Assembly: GCF_007830125.1 (NCBI RefSeq)
Contig: NZ_VLLG01000006.1
Coordinates: 310,001 to 374,000, forward strand
Reading direction: 5' to 3'
Origin: Chitinophaga japonensis
GTDB lineage: Bacteria > Bacteroidota > Bacteroidia > Chitinophagales > Chitinophagaceae
Length of the DNA: 64,000 nt
Shown piece after piece: positions 16,901 to 24,604 of the stretch (within the stretch, counting starts at the first letter, position 1; the number at the start of each line of letters is the position of its first letter). Under the pieces are notes generated by a model. The model was not told the origin of the DNA and ran no database searches. It was given only the letters and a program-made list of their open reading frames with translations. The position numbers and the translations under genes are program-made.

Positions 16901-18329
16901 AGCATCACTAGGTTTTTTGCCAATGGCCCTTTCTACCAGCGCCGGGGCAGAAGTACAAAAGCCATTAGCAACGGTAGTGATCGGCGGCTTGATAACAGCT
17001 ACGCTGCTTACCTTGTTTGTGCTGCCCTGCCTGTATATTCTTTTTTCAAAGAATGGAAAGAACGGCAAAATGAAGATACAACCTGTAAGTACGATCGTGA
17101 TAATCGTAGTTTGCTGCTCATTATTCTTCCCTGTATCAGGTTCTGCCCAAGATAAACCTGTAAACCTTGATAGCCTTATTGCTATAGCCAAACGACAAAA
17201 CCTGCGGTTAAAAACCGTATCGCTTGAGGTACTACAGAATAAAGCTATGCAACGAACTGCCTTTGAGCCGGGAAGAACCAATTTTACCTTAACGCAAGAT
17301 CCTACCAGTGGCGGTAACATAGACAATTCGCTCGGCTTCACTCAAAGTTTTGCGTGGCCAGGATACTATAAGCGGCAAAAGGATCTCTTGCTGCAACAAA
17401 CCAGGTTGGCTGATAAATTTCACAATCTGACCGAAGCCGGATTGCTAAGGGAAGTAAAACTAGCCTACTATAATTACCTGTACGGGGTGGAGAAGATACG
17501 ATGGCTGGATTTTCAGGATAGTATTTACCACAGTTTTTCTGATAAAGCAGCCATTCGGCTGAAAACAGGTGAAACCTCCAAACTGGAAAAGATGGCTGCA
17601 GATAACAAATACCAGGAGGTACAGCTTCTGAAAAAAGAAGCGCTGGCTGATCTTCAGGTCTATCAATTGACTATACAGCAATTACTTAATACAGACGAAC
17701 AAATATCCATTACCGATACAATACTTCCAGTGTTGTCTTTTGCCGCTAGTCAAAAAGACACATCATCCCTTAATGAACATCCTGTATTGGACTACTATCA
17801 GCAACAGGTGCAGGTAAGATCCTCCGGTGTGCGTGCTGAAAGAGCCAAAATGTTTCCTGAATTTACCCTGGGATACAACCATCAGTTGGTTATTTCCGGG
17901 TTCGATCCTGCCAAGATTAACAGGGGCTATTTTCCCGGAACAAGAATTGGCGGAGTACAGTTTGGAATCGGCCTGCCATTGTTTAATGGTGCAAACAAAG
18001 CAAGGGTAAATGCCAGCAAAATAGGCGTTTCAGTAGCGGAAACACAATTTCAAAACGCTTCCAGGGAGCTTCAAACCCAGTATCGAGCCTGGTTAAAGGA
18101 ATATCAGAAATACCGGCAAACGGTAGAGTATTATCAAACAACTGGTTTGAAATTAGCGGATGAACAAATACGGGTTGCCCGGTTTGCTTACAGTAAAGGA
18201 GAGATCGGGTATATTGAGTTTATACAAAGCATTAGTCTTGCCGTTCAAAGCAGGCTACAATATTTATCTGCGCTTAACCAGTACAACCAGTCCATTATTC
18301 AATTAAACTATCTGCAAGGAGGAAATTAA
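13947..18329 (+). CDS. CusA/CzcA-family RND efflux pump fused to a TolC-like domain
   Basis: 1,460 residues. Residues 1 to about 1040 are a complete heavy-metal RND pump: PIDAVPDITNNQVQI at the start, GAIDFGLIVDGAVIIVE in the central helix, GFIALFGVAVLNGIVLIGY and RPVIMTASVASLGFLPMA near the end. From Met1042 a new signal-peptide-like segment (IVIIVVCCSLFFPVSGSAQ) begins, followed by ~390 residues of outer-membrane efflux protein (LDSLIAIAKRQNLRL..., GFTQSFAWPGYYKRQ, RVARFAYSKGEIGYIEF). The pump's cytoplasmic C-terminus plus this segment would export the channel part, possibly with cleavage. The arrangement occurs in other Bacteroidota pumps as far as I know. The neighbouring Zn/Cd ATPase suggests divalent metals, but copper cannot be excluded. 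Confidence 0.93.
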   Translation: MFDKIIHFSIKNKLVIGIFTLALVVWGIISLSRLPIDAVPDITNNQVQIITQAPNLGAQEVEQFITAPIELAMANIADVIEKRSISRSGISVITLVFRDKVDVYWARQQVSERLTEAERVIPKGMGEPGLAPITTGLGEIYQYVIHTKPGYEKKYTAMDLRTIQDWLVRTQLAGTEGVAEVSGWGGYVKQYEVALDNERLNAQNVSITEIFEALENNNENTGGSYIEQRSNAYFIRGLGQVKTLGDIEKIVIKSVNGIPVLIRDVAKVQWGSATRYGAVTRNGEGEVVAGITLMLKGENFSSVIEHVKERMKQVQKSLPEGVVIEPFIDRTELVGRTIDTVKRNLVEGGIIVILVLVLLLGNLRAGLLVASVIPLSMLFAFGMMQLFNVSGNLMSLGAIDFGLIVDGAVIIVEAIIFRITESNLFPGVARLSKEQMDEEVYQAASKIRNSAAFGEIIILIVYLPLFALVGIEGKMFKPMAQTVAFAILGAFILSLTYVPMMSALFLSKKTEHKKTVSDRIMSFFHRIYEPVLKGVLKWKVTTVLIALALFGMSLVIFNRMGGEFIPTLEEGDLTVEISMMQGTSLSQTVESFSKAENILKQKFPEVKQVVTRIGSAEIPTDPMPIERGDMMVAMQPKEKWTSAKTREEMMEKMEEALSVLPGVNVEITQPMQMRFNELMTGIRQDVAVKIYGDDLDILAQQANNVAKFIAPVKGVTEPFIERVTGLPQIVVEYNRDKMAQYGLSISDVNRVLRAAFAGEVAGVVFEGEKRFDMVVRLQRDLRENIMNIENLFIPLPSGNKVPLDQVASISFKEAPAQVSREGGKRRIYVGFNVRGRDVESTVAEIQSILDKRLKLPAGYYITYGGQFQNLKEAKQRLSIAVPAALALILFLLFITFRSVKQMLLIFTAVPLSAIGGIVALWLRGMPFSISAGVGFIALFGVAVLNGIVLIGYFNQLKQEGITDINQRVMEGTKVRLRPVIMTASVASLGFLPMALSTSAGAEVQKPLATVVIGGLITATLLTLFVLPCLYILFSKNGKNGKMKIQPVSTIVIIVVCCSLFFPVSGSAQDKPVNLDSLIAIAKRQNLRLKTVSLEVLQNKAMQRTAFEPGRTNFTLTQDPTSGGNIDNSLGFTQSFAWPGYYKRQKDLLLQQTRLADKFHNLTEAGLLREVKLAYYNYLYGVEKIRWLDFQDSIYHSFSDKAAIRLKTGETSKLEKMAADNKYQEVQLLKKEALADLQVYQLTIQQLLNTDEQISITDTILPVLSFAASQKDTSSLNEHPVLDYYQQQVQVRSSGVRAERAKMFPEFTLGYNHQLVISGFDPAKINRGYFPGTRIGGVQFGIGLPLFNGANKARVNASKIGVSVAETQFQNASRELQTQYRAWLKEYQKYRQTVEYYQTTGLKLADEQIRVARFAYSKGEIGYIEFIQSISLAVQSRLQYLSALNQYNQSIIQLNYLQGGN

Positions 18330-18330
18330 T

Positions 18331-19593
18331 ATGAAGCACTTTCAATATAAAACAGTCTATTTCTCATTTTGTTTTTTGCTAAGCAGTTTATTATTGTATT
18401 CCTGCGGCGGCAGCACAGATAAAAAAGAAGTAAAAACTGAAGTAGCAGCCAATGAAAAAGAAGGACAAGAAGAACATACAGATGTAGTTGAGATTTCTGA
18501 ACAGCAACTTAAAGCTGTTGGTATTACGATTGGCAATCTGGAGCAAAAAAACCTGAATGCGGTAGTAAAGGCAAGCGGTCAGTTAGCTGCACCTCCACAG
18601 AACCAGGCAGATGTAAATGTTTTGATGGGTGGTATTGTGCGTAAGATAACTGTACTGGAAGGCCAAAGCATTGAAAAAGGGAAACCAGTAGTCTGGTTAG
18701 AAAATCAGGAGTTCGTAAAAATGCAACAGGAATATTTGACCACCAGGAATGCTTTTGCCTTTACACAGGAAGAATTAAAACGTCAGCAGGAACTAAACCA
18801 GGCAGAAGCGGGAACTGGCAAAGTATTACAACAGGCACAGGCTAATTACAATGCAGAGAAAGCAAAACTATTAGGATTGGAAAAACAATTGCAGCAGTTA
18901 GGCATTAATCCTGTAGCAGTTGTTAACGGAACACTGGTAACACAAATACCGGTTGTTGCCCCCATTAGTGGCACCATTGGTCACATATCAATTAATACAG
19001 GCACATTTGCAGAACCTGGAAAACCTTTAATGGAAATTATTGATAATTCAGAGATTCACTGCGACCTGATTGTATTTGAAAAAGATCTGTTTAAAGTAAA
19101 AACCGGTCAAAAAGTCAATTTCATTCTTACGAATCAGAATAATCAACAGATACATGGTGAGATATATGGCATCAACAAATCGTTTGAAGATGCCAGTAAA
19201 GGTATTATTGTTCATGCCATTATTAGGGATGCCGCCCGGTACAGACTTATTCCCGGCATGTATGTAACAGCCTTAATTGACGTAGGCAACCAGTTAACAA
19301 CGGCTGTACCGGTAGATGCGTTGGTTCGTTCGGAAGGAAAGGATTTTATCTATATGCTGGCAGGCTTGGAAGAAAAATCGGCAGAACAGCCTAAAGAAGA
19401 AGGAGAAGAAAAGAAGGATGAAGTGGGGAAACATTATCAGTTCAAAAAAGTAGAAGTGGTTACTGGGGTAACTGAATTAGGATATACACAAATCACTCCT
19501 TTGGAAGAATTACCGGAAAAGGCTCAGATAATAACAAAAGGTGCTTTCTACGTGTTATCTAAATCTAGAGGCGGAGAAGAAGAAGAACATTAA
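18331..19593 (+). CDS. RND efflux periplasmic adaptor (CzcB-like lipoprotein)
   Basis: 420 residues. Starts one base after the previous stop, preceded by GGAGGA, so it is translationally coupled to the pump. Lipobox LLYSC (Cys25). Residues 30-60 are rich in Glu and Lys. The lipoyl-like halves are MGGIVRKITVLEGQSIEKG and PISGTIGHISINTGTFAEPG around an alpha-hairpin, then a beta-barrel (LIPGMYVTALIDVG). A Glu/Lys-rich loop (EKSAEQPKEEGEEKKDE) interrupts the C-terminal domain, which is unusual. It has no heavy-metal-binding head, unlike the two adaptors at 1679 and 3006. Role: joins the pump to the fused or a separate TolC channel. Confidence 0.92.
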   Translation: MKHFQYKTVYFSFCFLLSSLLLYSCGGSTDKKEVKTEVAANEKEGQEEHTDVVEISEQQLKAVGITIGNLEQKNLNAVVKASGQLAAPPQNQADVNVLMGGIVRKITVLEGQSIEKGKPVVWLENQEFVKMQQEYLTTRNAFAFTQEELKRQQELNQAEAGTGKVLQQAQANYNAEKAKLLGLEKQLQQLGINPVAVVNGTLVTQIPVVAPISGTIGHISINTGTFAEPGKPLMEIIDNSEIHCDLIVFEKDLFKVKTGQKVNFILTNQNNQQIHGEIYGINKSFEDASKGIIVHAIIRDAARYRLIPGMYVTALIDVGNQLTTAVPVDALVRSEGKDFIYMLAGLEEKSAEQPKEEGEEKKDEVGKHYQFKKVEVVTGVTELGYTQITPLEELPEKAQIITKGAFYVLSKSRGGEEEEH

Positions 19594-19603
19594 AATTGAT
19601 TTT

Positions 19604-20257
19604 ATGACTTCACAATCGACTTATATACCAGCATTAAAATATAATCGGCTAACGAAGTTTTATGACTTTCTGATCGCGCGGTTCCTCAGGGAGAAGGAGT
19701 GGAAGTCTTACCTTATTAGTAGCTTTTCCCAAAGCAAGCCACTGGAAATTTTAGACATTGGTTGTGGTACAGCTACATTGTCTTTGATGCTGAAAAGCAA
19801 ATTTCCTTTTGCTAACGTTACGGGACTGGACGGTGACTTAAAAATACTGACCATAGCTGAAAGGAAAATAGAAGCCGAGCAAGCAGATATAAAGTTAGTG
19901 GAAGGTTACTCATATGCCCTCCCGTTTCCCAATAATCATTTTGATGTAGTAACCAGCAGCCTTATGATTCATCACCTGTCTAGTAAAGACAAACAGCGCA
20001 CATTTAAGGAAGTATTACGGGTACTAAAGCCAGGAGGTGAGTTCAATATTGCTGATTGGGGAAAACCTAATAATATTTTTGTAAGGTTGCTATTTTATAT
20101 TGTACAGCTACTTGATGGCTTTACAACAACCCGTGATAATGTGAAAGGGCTCCTTCCTCATTATTTGATTGAGAACGGATTTGTAAATGTAACGGAGTTA
20201 AAAAAGTTCAATACCATACTTGGAAGTTTATCAATTTATAAATCCTTTAAGTTTTAA
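19604..20257 (+). CDS. Class I SAM-dependent methyltransferase
   Basis: 217 residues from the ATG at 19604, 10 bases after the adaptor stop. Motif I is ILDIGCGTATLSLML, followed by GLDGDLKILTIAE (acidic residue binding the SAM ribose), ALPFPNNHFDVVTSSLMIHH and VLKPGGEFNIADWG. It resembles the UbiE/Methyltransf_11 group. No substrate can be read from the sequence. Its place between a metal pump and a metal ATPase raises the possibility of methylating a metalloid or a metal-damaged metabolite, but arsM-type conserved cysteines are not evident. Confidence 0.85.
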   Translation: MTSQSTYIPALKYNRLTKFYDFLIARFLREKEWKSYLISSFSQSKPLEILDIGCGTATLSLMLKSKFPFANVTGLDGDLKILTIAERKIEAEQADIKLVEGYSYALPFPNNHFDVVTSSLMIHHLSSKDKQRTFKEVLRVLKPGGEFNIADWGKPNNIFVRLLFYIVQLLDGFTTTRDNVKGLLPHYLIENGFVNVTELKKFNTILGSLSIYKSFKF

Positions 20258-20356
20258 CGTCTGATAATTAACAATTAAACTTTATTGGGTCATGGAAGTA
20301 ATACAACTTTTCCTTGATATAAATATTATCATTTTTTATTTCATTAATTAATGATT

Positions 20357-22756
20357 ATGAAAAAAATTAAGATCAATTTGGATTTGCTCCTACCTGAAAT
20401 ACCAGATGAGCGGGATGCCTGTGTGCAACGGATTATTACTGTTATGCAAAAGCATAAGGGTGTTGAAAAAGCACATCTAATTCCGGGTAATGAAGCAAAT
20501 AAGGCGCAACTGTGCTTTCATTACGATCCTGATGTAATTTCTATTGAACGGGTAGAACATTTGGCAAAAGAAGCAGGAGCGGAAATAACGGAGCAGTTTA
20601 ATCATTTGCTGATTGAAGTAGAAAGTATCCGGGAAATGATGGAAGCAAACGTCAGAGAAAATCAGTTAAAGAAAATACCAGGTATAGCAGATGTATCTGT
20701 ATCTGCAACAGGCAACATCCGTTTAGAGCTTGACCAGACAAAAACGGATAAGCAGCAGCTCTTAAATGCTATTAACCAGGAAGGATTGAAAGTAAAATCA
20801 GTCCGGCAAATAGTATACGAAAAGGACGTTAGACCCAAAGAGGAAGTTGAACAAAAACATGAAAAAGTTGAAGAACATGAACATGGCGAAGAAGGTGCTG
20901 CATGGAAAGTATATCTACCGGCTATTATGTGTTTCGTAATGCTTATTGCGGGAATTATAACTGACGGTTACATAAAACCCGCATTCTTTGCGGGTTGGGT
21001 ACGCTTTGTGTGGTACGGAGTTGCCTATTTATTGGTTGGGTGGACTGTAGCTGTAAAGGGTATCAGGCTCTTGGTAAGAGGTGATGTATTTACGGAGTTT
21101 ATTTTAATGACGATTGCCACCGTTGGGGCATTTTATATAGGGGAATATCCTGAAGGAGTTGCAGTAATGCTATTCTATACTGTAGGAGAATTGTTCCAGG
21201 ACGCAGCGGTAAATCGTGCTAAAAGAAGCATCAAAGCGCTGTTGGATATACGACCGGATACCGCAACTGTATTGGCAGACGGGAATTACAAAGAGGTCTC
21301 GCCAACAGATGTGAAAGTAGGCGATACCATACAGGTAAGGGTTGGCGAGAAAGTGCCCTTAGACGGTGAAATGCTGAGCGATAGCAGTTCGTTTAATACA
21401 GCGGCATTAACGGGCGAAAGCAAGCCTTCCTCCATTTCAAAGGGAGAAACGGTGCTGGCGGGCATGATCAACCAGGAGAAGGTAATAGAGTTAAAAGTTA
21501 CCAAACTGTTTAGCGATAGTTCGCTGGCTCGCATACTCACAATGGTGCAGCAGGCTACAACCCGTAAAGCAAAGACGGAACAATTCATCAGACGCTTTGC
21601 AAGGGTCTATACCCCCATTGTCGTATTTCTTGCCATCGGGCTCACATTTATTCCCTATTTTTTTGTGGAAAATTACGCATTCAATCAATGGCTATATCGC
21701 GCCTTGATATTCCTTGTTATATCTTGCCCTTGTGCATTGGTAATATCTATCCCGCTGGGATATTTTGGAGGAATAGGCGCTGGTTCAAAAAACGGCATTC
21801 TATTTAAAGGTTCCAACTATCTTGACCTGATGACGAAAGTGAATACTGTCGTCATGGATAAGACCGGAACTTTGACCAAAGGGGTTTTTAAGGTACAGCA
21901 GGTAAAAAGTTACGACATGCCGGATGATCAATGGTTACCATTAGCAGCAGCCCTTGAATCCAAATCTACTCACCCGGTAGCAAAGGCGATTGTCGAATAT
22001 GCTGGTAATGCTATGAAGGACATGACTATCACTGACCTGGAAGAAATCGGAGGACATGGATTAAAAGGAAAAGCCAATGGTAAAGAAGTACTCGCAGGGA
22101 ATGTAAAATTGATGGATAAACTCAAAATCCCGGTAAATGAAGAACTAAAAAATGTTACAGATACGGTTGTAGTAGTGGCTGTTGAAAATAAATTAGCCGG
22201 GTATGTAACCATTGCGGATGAAATAAAAGAGGATAGCAAGCAGGCCGTTGACGACTTACATAAACGGGGAATAAGATCTATTATGCTTTCCGGCGATAAG
22301 CAGGCTGTAGTTGATAAGATTGCAGAACAATTGAATATTGATAATGCCTACGGCGACCTGCTGCCCGAACACAAAGTGGAAAAGGTAGAGCAAATCAAAG
22401 AAGATAAAAGTAAGATTGTTGCTTTTGCCGGCGATGGCATCAATGACGCACCTGTACTTGCTTTAAGTGATGTGGGTATTGCAATGGGAGCTTTAGGCAG
22501 TGATGCAGCAATAGAAACAGCAGATGTTGTTATTCAAACCGACCAACCTTCTAAAATAGCCACCGCTGTTAAAATTGGCAAGGCAACCAATAGAATTGTA
22601 TGGCAAAATATTGGATTGGCATTTGGAGTAAAGGCTATTGTACTGGCACTGGGTGCGGGTGGACTGGCAACTATGTGGGAGGCTGTGTTTGCTGATGTGG
22701 GTGTGGCACTGCTGGCGATTCTGAATGCGGTAAGGATACAAAGGATGAAATTTTGA
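20357..22756 (+). CDS. Heavy-metal P-type ATPase, Zn/Cd/Pb type (P1B-2, ZntA/CadA-like)
   Basis: About 799 residues from the ATG at 20357 (an in-frame ATG at 20351 is also possible). The N-terminal ~170 residues look like two degenerate metal-binding folds without CxxC, followed by a His/Glu-rich linker (EKVEEHEHGEEG). The core has TGES, the CPC metal site in ISCPCALVISIP, DKTGTLT, the His-Pro pair in STHPVAKAI, SGDK and GDGINDAPVLA. The Lys residue in GSKNGILFKG after CPC and the final membrane segment with DVGVALLAILNAVR are typical of Zn(II)/Cd(II)/Pb(II) exporters. It should pump divalent metal from cytoplasm to periplasm, where the RND system could expel it. Confidence 0.94.
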   Translation: MKKIKINLDLLLPEIPDERDACVQRIITVMQKHKGVEKAHLIPGNEANKAQLCFHYDPDVISIERVEHLAKEAGAEITEQFNHLLIEVESIREMMEANVRENQLKKIPGIADVSVSATGNIRLELDQTKTDKQQLLNAINQEGLKVKSVRQIVYEKDVRPKEEVEQKHEKVEEHEHGEEGAAWKVYLPAIMCFVMLIAGIITDGYIKPAFFAGWVRFVWYGVAYLLVGWTVAVKGIRLLVRGDVFTEFILMTIATVGAFYIGEYPEGVAVMLFYTVGELFQDAAVNRAKRSIKALLDIRPDTATVLADGNYKEVSPTDVKVGDTIQVRVGEKVPLDGEMLSDSSSFNTAALTGESKPSSISKGETVLAGMINQEKVIELKVTKLFSDSSLARILTMVQQATTRKAKTEQFIRRFARVYTPIVVFLAIGLTFIPYFFVENYAFNQWLYRALIFLVISCPCALVISIPLGYFGGIGAGSKNGILFKGSNYLDLMTKVNTVVMDKTGTLTKGVFKVQQVKSYDMPDDQWLPLAAALESKSTHPVAKAIVEYAGNAMKDMTITDLEEIGGHGLKGKANGKEVLAGNVKLMDKLKIPVNEELKNVTDTVVVVAVENKLAGYVTIADEIKEDSKQAVDDLHKRGIRSIMLSGDKQAVVDKIAEQLNIDNAYGDLLPEHKVEKVEQIKEDKSKIVAFAGDGINDAPVLALSDVGIAMGALGSDAAIETADVVIQTDQPSKIATAVKIGKATNRIVWQNIGLAFGVKAIVLALGAGGLATMWEAVFADVGVALLAILNAVRIQRMKF

Positions 22757-22809
22757 TTTTTATAATAATTGGCTTTTTACCGTGTCAAAATTTTATAAAT
22801 CTCGCCAGA

Positions 22810-22824
22810 AATTGTATAACAATT
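22810..22824. promoter_or_regulatory. Perfect palindrome upstream of second HYC_CC_PP gene
   Basis: AATTGT-ATA-ACAATT is a perfect 6-bp-arm palindrome 47 bases before the start at 22872. A near match lies at the same relative position upstream of the first copy (11410-11423). It looks like an operator for a dimeric regulator or a conserved promoter element, with TATTTTTA as a weak -7 box closer to the gene. Confidence 0.45.
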
Positions 22825-22871
22825 TTCTTGTGAGATTGTAGTATTTTTACAGTGCAGTTTTTAGACAGGTA

Positions 22872-23297
22872 ATGAAAAGGTTCCTAATCACCATATTAGC
22901 CTTGGTTTATCTTTCCTCCTCCGTGGGAGTTGGCATATACCGCCATTATTGTATGGATAGGTTGGTTGCATGGGGATTAGGGGATGAAAAGAAAAAATCC
23001 GATGCCTGCCCTTATTGCGGTATGACCCAAACTGGTAATACCGGCCACTGCAACTACCAGATAAATGGTTGTTGCCATGATGAACACCAGCAGATTAAAA
23101 TTGAGAAAGATCAAAAAGCTTTTGATGAAAGTGTTAAACTGATTAAACCCTTATTTCCGGTAACTACTCAAACAAAGGACATCTTTTCTTCTGCCTTTGT
23201 TCAAACACTTGCAATAGCTCATCATCCGACTACACATGCTCCCCCTCAAACAGGAAAAATATCCCTGTTCGTCCGCAATTGTGTTTTCCGTATTTGA
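22872..23297 (+). CDS. HYC_CC_PP-type small Cys-rich protein (copy 2)
   Basis: 141 residues, paralogue of the protein at 11468. The shared landmarks are a hydrophobic start ending SSVGVGIYRHYCMDR, ACPYCGM, GCCHDEH and HAPPQTG, with the identical C-terminal pattern FVRNCVFRI. It starts the second three-gene metal module. The position and the strong conservation of Cys and His residues suggest an envelope metal-binding role; the function is unknown. Confidence 0.8.
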   Translation: MKRFLITILALVYLSSSVGVGIYRHYCMDRLVAWGLGDEKKKSDACPYCGMTQTGNTGHCNYQINGCCHDEHQQIKIEKDQKAFDESVKLIKPLFPVTTQTKDIFSSAFVQTLAIAHHPTTHAPPQTGKISLFVRNCVFRI

Positions 23298-23420
23298 TTT
23301 CCTACTCCACGAGCTGCTCGTAATCATTTCAAGAGCGGGTCATAGGCATTTCTGCTACCTTGCGGGATTAACACCCCTGCAACTTCGCATTTCAAAAAGA
23401 GAACATTAAAAAGTTTATGT

Positions 23421-24008
23421 ATGAAAAAGATATTCATGTCATTGGCATTGATAGGCTTATTCGGCATGTACGCTAATGCACAACGGAATCAAAGCGGTAT
23501 TTATCTTAATTATACCGATTTTAATAACAACAGGCTTTCTTACGCCAGTAATACTGCATCTGAAAAAAACAACATTAGGTTTCATGAGTTTTCTGGAAAG
23601 GATTTCATTACAGTAAATCACATGGGTGAAAAGAAAAAGCTGTTTAAAAATGAAATATATGCTTATCAGCGGAACAACGGTCAGGTTGTCCGCACGTGGA
23701 ATAGAATACCGTACACCCTCAGTGAACAGGGAAATATCTGGATTTACTACCGGGATGTGAATGTTTCACGGGGTAAAGGCATACAAATAGAAAGGAAATA
23801 TTTCTACTCCACAACCGGCGATGGGGAAATCATGCCTTTAACTATCAATAACCTGAAACATTCGTTTCCTGATAAATACCTGTTCCAAAATTTCCTGGAT
23901 GCACAGTTCAGGAGCGATACCGAGCTATCATTGTATGATGGATTCGCAAAGAAATTCAAAGTAAACCGGCTGCTGGAAACCACTGTTGCACCGGTTGCCA
24001 AAAATTAA
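23421..24008 (+). CDS. Secreted protein of unknown function (module copy 2)
   Basis: 195 residues with signal peptide ending FGMYANAQ. Paralogue of the protein at 12013, sharing MSLALIGL-type leader, FHEFSGKDFITV, AYQRNNGQVVRTWN, PYTLSEQGNIWIYYR and KYLFQNFLDAQFR. A short insertion (SNTAS) distinguishes it. No known domain. The 123-base gap before it is also partly conserved with the gap before copy 1 (see findings). Confidence 0.78.
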   Translation: MKKIFMSLALIGLFGMYANAQRNQSGIYLNYTDFNNNRLSYASNTASEKNNIRFHEFSGKDFITVNHMGEKKKLFKNEIYAYQRNNGQVVRTWNRIPYTLSEQGNIWIYYRDVNVSRGKGIQIERKYFYSTTGDGEIMPLTINNLKHSFPDKYLFQNFLDAQFRSDTELSLYDGFAKKFKVNRLLETTVAPVAKN

Positions 24009-24055
24009 TCAAACAATCCAACAACCAGTTTTTAATTCACATAATACTAAACACA

Positions 24056-24508
24056 ATGAAAAAATTAATCATCCTCCTGATCGCCGTAGTTACTTCTTTT
24101 GTAACATTTGCCCAGGAAAAAGCCGGGAGGAAGGACACTACTAAACACGTAGCGCTATACACTTGTTCCATGCACCCGGATGTAATGAGCGATAAGCCAG
24201 GTAAATGCCGAAAATGCAATATGGATTTAACGCTTTCAAAAAAAGAGCAGATGAAAAGGGAAATAACCAAAACATATACTTGCCCGGTACATGCTGATGT
24301 TATAAGCGACAAACCAGGTAAATGTCCTAAATGTGGCAAGGATCTGTTTCTTTCTCCAAAAGAGAAAATGAAAATGGAAGTTGTAGGGCTATATACTTGT
24401 CCCATGCACCCGGATATAAAAAGTAAGAAGCCCGGCACTTGTCCCAAATGCGGGATGAAACTGGCACAGCAGAAAGAGAAAAATGACAGACAGGATTCCT
24501 TACAATAA
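24056..24508 (+). CDS. Triple heavy-metal-binding-domain secreted protein (copy 2)
   Basis: 150 residues: signal peptide ending TSFVTFAQ, then three repeats. Repeat 1 is CSMHPDVMSDKPGKCRKCNMDL, in which the usual Pro-Lys-Cys-Gly becomes Arg-Lys-Cys-Asn. Repeat 2 is CPVHADV...CPKCGKDL, lacking both Met ligands as in copy 1. Repeat 3 is CPMHPDI...CPKCGMKL. The tail is Lys/Gln-rich. It closes the second module and is followed by a terminator. It likely binds metal in the periplasm. Confidence 0.87.
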   Translation: MKKLIILLIAVVTSFVTFAQEKAGRKDTTKHVALYTCSMHPDVMSDKPGKCRKCNMDLTLSKKEQMKREITKTYTCPVHADVISDKPGKCPKCGKDLFLSPKEKMKMEVVGLYTCPMHPDIKSKKPGTCPKCGMKLAQQKEKNDRQDSLQ

Positions 24509-24539
24509 GGGTATTAGGTACATTTAGCTTTGAAAGTAA

Positions 24540-24573
24540 GACCGGGCGACGCGAGGTTGCCCGGTTTGTTTTT
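24540..24573 (+). terminator. Intrinsic terminator after module copy 2
   Basis: ACCGGGC (24541-24547) pairs with GCCCGGT (24559-24565), followed by a T-rich tract (TTGTTTTT). It separates the + strand module from the convergent regulator gene whose stop is at 24605. Confidence 0.82.
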
Positions 24574-24604
24574 AGTACGTATTCTGTATTTAGCGAGTAA
24601 CACC

